From Clostridia bacterium (GTDB taxonomy: Bacteria; Bacillota; Clostridia; Oscillospirales; CAG-272): DNA of 54,061 nt. The translations under genes and the position numbers were made by a program. Shown piece by piece: positions 50,564-54,061 of the stretch. The notes below the pieces were generated by a model, which had not been told where the DNA came from, did no database searches, and saw only the letters and a list, made by a program, of their open reading frames with translations. The first letter of the stretch is position 1; each line of letters opens with the position of its first letter. The DNA is taken from assembly GCA_017467165.1 (NCBI GenBank), contig JAFTST010000032.1, positions 1 to 54,061 of the forward strand. Direction: 5' to 3'.

Positions 50564-51929
50564 GATAGACGCGAGGCTTGATAAGGGCTTTGCCCCTATG
50601 GCTCTGGTGTGCAGGGAAATGAGGGAAAATACCGCAGAGGACGGTCAGGAGCTTGCCGTCGCGGTAGAGAGAAATCAGGGCTATACGTACGTTTACAGAA
50701 CGAGAATTTTTAAGGACGGCGCGGGTCACGACGAGGAAAACTGCCGATTTGTTGACAGAATTGTCAAAACGCTGCTGTGGGTAGCGGGTGGATATAAAAT
50801 TACCGTTGCGGGCAGCAGAGTCGTCGGTGAATATATCAAGAAAACCTTCTCTCACGGCGGAGCGAGAGATTTTGACGCTCGATTTATGGAGAGGGTGTAC
50901 GAGAGGCCCTTCGAGGTTATCGTTACCGACCTTGAAAACGCGCCAGAGGAAAAAAGCTCGGCAGCTCCCGTTGGCAAGCATCTTGACGGATGCCGTATCG
51001 GCTTTGATGCGGGCGGCTCGGACAGAAAGGTGTCTGCGGTTGTGGACGGTGAGACGGTATATTCCGAGGAGGTCGTCTGGTTTCCCAAGCTCAATTCCGA
51101 TCCCGAATATCACTACGAGGGAATCCTCAACGCTATGAAAACAGCCGCATCCCATATGCCGAGGGTTGACGCTATCGGCGTGTCGAGCGCGGGAGTATAT
51201 ATTGACAACAAGATTATGGTGGCATCTCTCTTTATCAAGGTGAGTGACGAGGACTTTGAGAAGAGAGTCAAGAATATGTATCTCGACGTTGCGAGGGAAA
51301 TAGGAGAGAATATTCCTATCGAGGTCGCCAACGACGGTGACGTAACCGCGCTCGCGGGCGCTATGAGCCTTGAGGATAACGGTATTCTCGGTATCGCTAT
51401 GGGCACGAGCGAGGCGGCGGGCTACGTCGATATGGACGGCAACATCACGGGCTGGCTCAACGAGCTTGCCTTCGCGCCCGTTGACTACAACGAAAGCGCC
51501 GCTGTCGACGATTGGTCGGGTGATTATGGCGTAGGCTCGAGATATTTCTCGCAGGACGCGGTTATTAAGCTCGCTCCCTTCGCAGGAATTGAGCTTGACG
51601 AGGCGGCATCTCCGGCAGAAAAGCTCAAGGTCGTTCAGGCTCTTATGAAGGAGGGCGACGAGAGAGCGGCGGCAATCTATGAGACTATCGGCGTGTATTT
51701 CGGATACTCGCTTGCTTACTACGCGGAGTTCTACGACATCAAGCAGGTTCTCATTATGGGCCGTGTAACGAGCGGCAAGGGCGGAGAAATCCTCTTGAAT
51801 AAGGCAAGAGAGGTTATCGCCTGCGAGTTCCCCGAGCTCGATAAGAGAATAACGCTCAATATCCCCGACGAAAAGGCAAGGAGAGTAGGACAGAGCGTTG
51901 CGGCGGCAAGCCTGCCGAGGATTAAGTGA
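50553..51929 (+). CDS. ROK-like kinase-fold protein with an extra N-terminal domain
   Basis: A 458-residue protein. Residues about 150-458 have an actin-like ATPase/sugar kinase fold: GFDAGGSDRKVSAVVDG is the phosphate-1 loop, followed by AIGVSSAGVY, EVANDGDVTALAGA and GIAMGTSEAAGYVD. The zinc-binding CxCG motif of many ROK kinases is missing. The first 145 residues form a separate domain I do not recognise, ending in an Ala/Glu/Lys-rich link. It could be a second hexosamine kinase or a sensor. Its start overlaps nagA by 11 bases, indicating coupling. Confidence 0.75.
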   Translation: MKLKIDARLDKGFAPMALVCREMRENTAEDGQELAVAVERNQGYTYVYRTRIFKDGAGHDEENCRFVDRIVKTLLWVAGGYKITVAGSRVVGEYIKKTFSHGGARDFDARFMERVYERPFEVIVTDLENAPEEKSSAAPVGKHLDGCRIGFDAGGSDRKVSAVVDGETVYSEEVVWFPKLNSDPEYHYEGILNAMKTAASHMPRVDAIGVSSAGVYIDNKIMVASLFIKVSDEDFEKRVKNMYLDVAREIGENIPIEVANDGDVTALAGAMSLEDNGILGIAMGTSEAAGYVDMDGNITGWLNELAFAPVDYNESAAVDDWSGDYGVGSRYFSQDAVIKLAPFAGIELDEAASPAEKLKVVQALMKEGDERAAAIYETIGVYFGYSLAYYAEFYDIKQVLIMGRVTSGKGGEILLNKAREVIACEFPELDKRITLNIPDEKARRVGQSVAAASLPRIK

Positions 51930-51930
51930 T

Positions 51931-52776
51931 ATGATTTATACTATAAAAAACGGTACTACTGAAATTAAGATAAGCTCGCTTGGCGCTGAGGTCAGAAGCG
52001 TTATCCATAACGGCAGAGAGCGCGCCTGGCAGAATGAAACGGGCGAGTGGGCAGGCTGCGCAATTCTTCTGTTTCCCTTCGCGGGCTTTAACCGACTTAT
52101 CTACGACGGAGTGGATTTTGGAATAAGAAAGCACGGCTTCTTAAGAAATGAGGAATTTACACTCGTCGGGATGAACGAGGAGAGCATCGAGCTTTCGCTC
52201 AGCGCGAACGAGAGAACGAGGGCTGTCTACCCCTACGAGTTCACCTTTTTCGTGCGCTACACCTTGACCCCTCGCGGATATGAGGTGACTTACACAGTCA
52301 AAAACCCGAGCAACAGGGAGATTCCCTTCGCCGCGGGAGGACACGAGTCATTCGCTATTCGGGGCGAGGTGTGCGACTACTACGTGGAGTTTGAGAGGGA
52401 GGAGAAATTTGACCTTCTGGTTCATAACAGCCAGGGTATGCTGACGGGTGAGACTGTCAATCACGGCGAGGGCAGAATCCTTGCCCTTGAGAGAGAGTTC
52501 ACCGACAACAGCGCTACGGTCATTCTCGGAAATATCAATTCAAGAAAAGCGACGCTCAGGGAAAAGGCGACGGACGAAAAGGTTGTCGAGATAACCTTCG
52601 AGGGCTTTTCAAATCTCCTTTTGTGGCATCCGCACGGCTCGAAAATGCTCTGCATCGAGCCCTGGCAGGCGCTACCGTCATACGCTGACGAGATAAAGGA
52701 ATTCAAGACACGGGAGGGTGTCAGATGCCTTTGTGCGGGCGAAACGATAAGCTTTACAAGAGCTATCAGCTATTAA
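51931..52776 (+). CDS. Aldose 1-epimerase-like protein
   Basis: A 281-residue galactose-mutarotase-fold protein. Blocks typical of the LacX/aldose-epimerase branch are LGAEVRSVIHNGRERAWQ, FPFAGF, FGIRKHGFLRNEEF, a central beta-sandwich and LLWHPHGSKMLCIEPWQ. It likely interconverts anomers of the sugar handled by this operon. The ATG at 51931 lies one base after the stop of the previous gene, with GAGG further upstream as a weak ribosome site. It is the last gene of the run before a structured gap. Confidence 0.87.
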   Translation: MIYTIKNGTTEIKISSLGAEVRSVIHNGRERAWQNETGEWAGCAILLFPFAGFNRLIYDGVDFGIRKHGFLRNEEFTLVGMNEESIELSLSANERTRAVYPYEFTFFVRYTLTPRGYEVTYTVKNPSNREIPFAAGGHESFAIRGEVCDYYVEFEREEKFDLLVHNSQGMLTGETVNHGEGRILALEREFTDNSATVILGNINSRKATLREKATDEKVVEITFEGFSNLLLWHPHGSKMLCIEPWQALPSYADEIKEFKTREGVRCLCAGETISFTRAISY

Positions 52777-52781
52777 TTTTG

Positions 52782-52868
52782 TAATATATAATTTTTATAT
52801 ATTAATTAACACGCGTTTGAGGACAACCGCTGGGGCAAATCTATTTTTATTGCCACCGGATATAGCGG
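52782..52868 (+). promoter_or_regulatory. Palindromic and structured leader ahead of the ABC ATPase gene
   Basis: TAATATATAA and TTATATATTA (52782-52791 and 52795-52804) form a perfect 10-pair inverted repeat. Further on, nested stems CCGCT/AGCGG (52827-52831, 52864-52868) and GGCAA/TTGCC (52834-52838, 52850-52854) can fold just upstream of the ribosome site AGAAGGAGA. The first element could be an operator or an AT-rich promoter, the second an RNA leader. No known riboswitch class was recognised. Confidence 0.45.
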
Positions 52869-52895
52869 CCAAAAGAACGCAAGAAGGAGAAAAAT

Positions 52896-54061
52896 ATGTC
52901 AACTGTAACACTTAAGCACGTCTACAAGATCTACGAAAACTCCGACAAGGGCGTAACCGTTCAGCGTCCCGCGGTGTCCGATTTCTGTATGGAAATTCAG
53001 GATAAGGAATTTATCATTTTCGTAGGACCCTCCGGATGCGGTAAGTCAACAACCCTTCGTATGATCGCAGGTCTTGAAGAAATTTCGGACGGCGAAATCT
53101 GGATTGATGACAAGCTCGTCAACAACGTAGCTCCCAAGGACAGAGATATCGCGATGGTATTCCAGAGCTACGCGCTTTATCCTCATATGACCGTATATGA
53201 CAATATGGCGTTCGGTCTCAAGATGCGCAAGGTTGCCGACATCAAGAGAGATAAGGAGGGCAATCCCGTTCTCGATGAAGAGGGCAACGAAATTCCGATA
53301 ATGAGAAAGTACACCAAGGCTGAAATCGACGAGAAGGTAATGGAGGCTGCAAGAATTCTTGCGATCGAAGAGTACCTCAAGAGAAAACCCAAGGCTCTTT
53401 CGGGCGGTCAGCGTCAGAGAGTTGCGCTTGGTAGAACAATAGTAAGAAACCCCAAGGTATTCCTTCTTGACGAGCCTCTCTCCAACCTTGATGCAAAGCT
53501 CAGAGGCACAATGAGAAGTGAGATCATCAAGCTTCACGATAAGCTTGGCGCAACCTTCATTTACGTAACACACGACCAGGTTGAGGCTATGACAATGGGT
53601 ACCAGAATCGTAGTTATGAGAGACGGCTTTGTTCAGCAGATCGGTGCGCCCCAGGAGCTCTACGATTATCCTATCAATACCTTCGTTGCAGGCTTTATTG
53701 GAACACCTCAGATGAACTTCTTCGACGGTCACATCAAACCCGACGGTACAGTAACCTTTGCAAATAACCAGACAATCCACCTCTCTCCCGCAACAATGGA
53801 AATGTTCGATAAGGAAAAGATCGGCGAGGGTCTTGATGTTGTTATGGGCGTTCGTCCCGGCGATCTTAAGGTTGTAACCGAGGAGAGCGACATGACCGTT
53901 CGCGCAAAGGTTGAGGTTATCGAGGCTCTCGGTAACGAGACCATCATCTACGGTAACATGGACCTTAATGCAGAGGCAGGCATCGAGAAGAGCCCCACAA
54001 GCATTACCGCATCCGCAAAGCTTAAGAAGAATCCTCAGCGCCACAGCGAGATCCTTCTTGC
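52896..54061 (+). CDS. Sugar ABC transporter ATPase (MsmK/UgpC type), partial at the window edge
   Basis: At least 388 residues; the frame is open at the end of the window. Walker A GPSGCGKST is near residue 45, Q-loop VFQSYALYPHMTVYDN, signature LSGGQRQR, Walker B VFLLDEPLSNLDAKLR and the H-loop THDQ follow. The C-terminal MalK-like TOBE domain is visible from about residue 265 (FIGTPQMNFFDG). A roughly 25-residue charged insertion (KRDKEGNPVLDEEGNEIP) sits in the helical subdomain, where relatives are shorter. It is likely the shared ATPase for CUT1 importers that lack their own, such as the one at 43.5-46.9 kb. The start follows AGAAGGAGA. Confidence 0.94.
   Translation, partial: MSTVTLKHVYKIYENSDKGVTVQRPAVSDFCMEIQDKEFIIFVGPSGCGKSTTLRMIAGLEEISDGEIWIDDKLVNNVAPKDRDIAMVFQSYALYPHMTVYDNMAFGLKMRKVADIKRDKEGNPVLDEEGNEIPIMRKYTKAEIDEKVMEAARILAIEEYLKRKPKALSGGQRQRVALGRTIVRNPKVFLLDEPLSNLDAKLRGTMRSEIIKLHDKLGATFIYVTHDQVEAMTMGTRIVVMRDGFVQQIGAPQELYDYPINTFVAGFIGTPQMNFFDGHIKPDGTVTFANNQTIHLSPATMEMFDKEKIGEGLDVVMGVRPGDLKVVTEESDMTVRAKVEVIEALGNETIIYGNMDLNAEAGIEKSPTSITASAKLKKNPQRHSEILL

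Overview
The window looks like chromosome from a low-to-mid GC, anaerobic Clostridia-type Firmicute, probably an uncultured gut lineage. The evidence is pyruvate formate-lyase with its activase under a ZTP (pfl) riboswitch, lipoprotein signal peptides, a YtvI-type protein, a zinc-type ribosomal protein L28, strong AGGAGG-type ribosome sites and many TTGAca-N17-TATAAT promoters. Species or family cannot be fixed from the sequence. No phage, transposase or CRISPR array was seen.

Bases 1-25,900 are mostly housekeeping and small accessory units: the pflB-pflA operon (minus strand) behind the riboswitch; a predicted methyltransferase; an unusual esterase/acyltransferase fusion with a zinc-ribbon membrane protein; an MBG-repeat lipoprotein; a GH2 beta-mannosidase-like protein that seems to have lost both catalytic glutamates; mscL; an AraC/PocR regulator followed by a YhaO/YhaN-like nuclease-ATPase pair; divergently a NahK-like hexosamine kinase with nagB; cyclophilin; ytvI; rpmB; an AT-rich four-helix-bundle gene with a coupled 57-residue small protein; tRNA-Gln; a MazG-like protein; and an ArsR regulator with an ABC exporter.

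Bases 26,154-54,061 form a large, almost entirely plus-strand carbohydrate locus: RpiR/MurR-type regulator, GH38 alpha-mannosidase, NanE, DUF4127, three GHL10 (family 10-like) hydrolase paralogues (one cytosolic, two secreted), a large lipoprotein with near-identical tandem repeats, a secreted phosphodiester glycosidase, a CUT1 sugar importer (binding protein and two permeases, the second interrupted by an in-frame TAG), a ROK kinase, an FAD-dependent oxidoreductase, NagA, a second ROK-like protein, an aldose epimerase-like protein and, at the window edge, an MsmK/UgpC-type ATPase that could energise the importer. With NagB and the NahK-like kinase 8 kb upstream, this gives a plausible complete route from ManNAc and GlcNAc to fructose-6-phosphate.

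NanE occurs here without a sialate lyase but with a phosphodiester glycosidase. This suggests a ManNAc/GlcNAc-containing phosphoglycan as substrate, such as the teichoic-acid linkage unit or GlcNAc-phospho-mannose glycans; this is inference. Three non-lipidated secreted proteins of this locus share an acidic linker followed by an amphipathic aromatic/cationic C-terminal tail, which may be an undescribed surface-retention signal.
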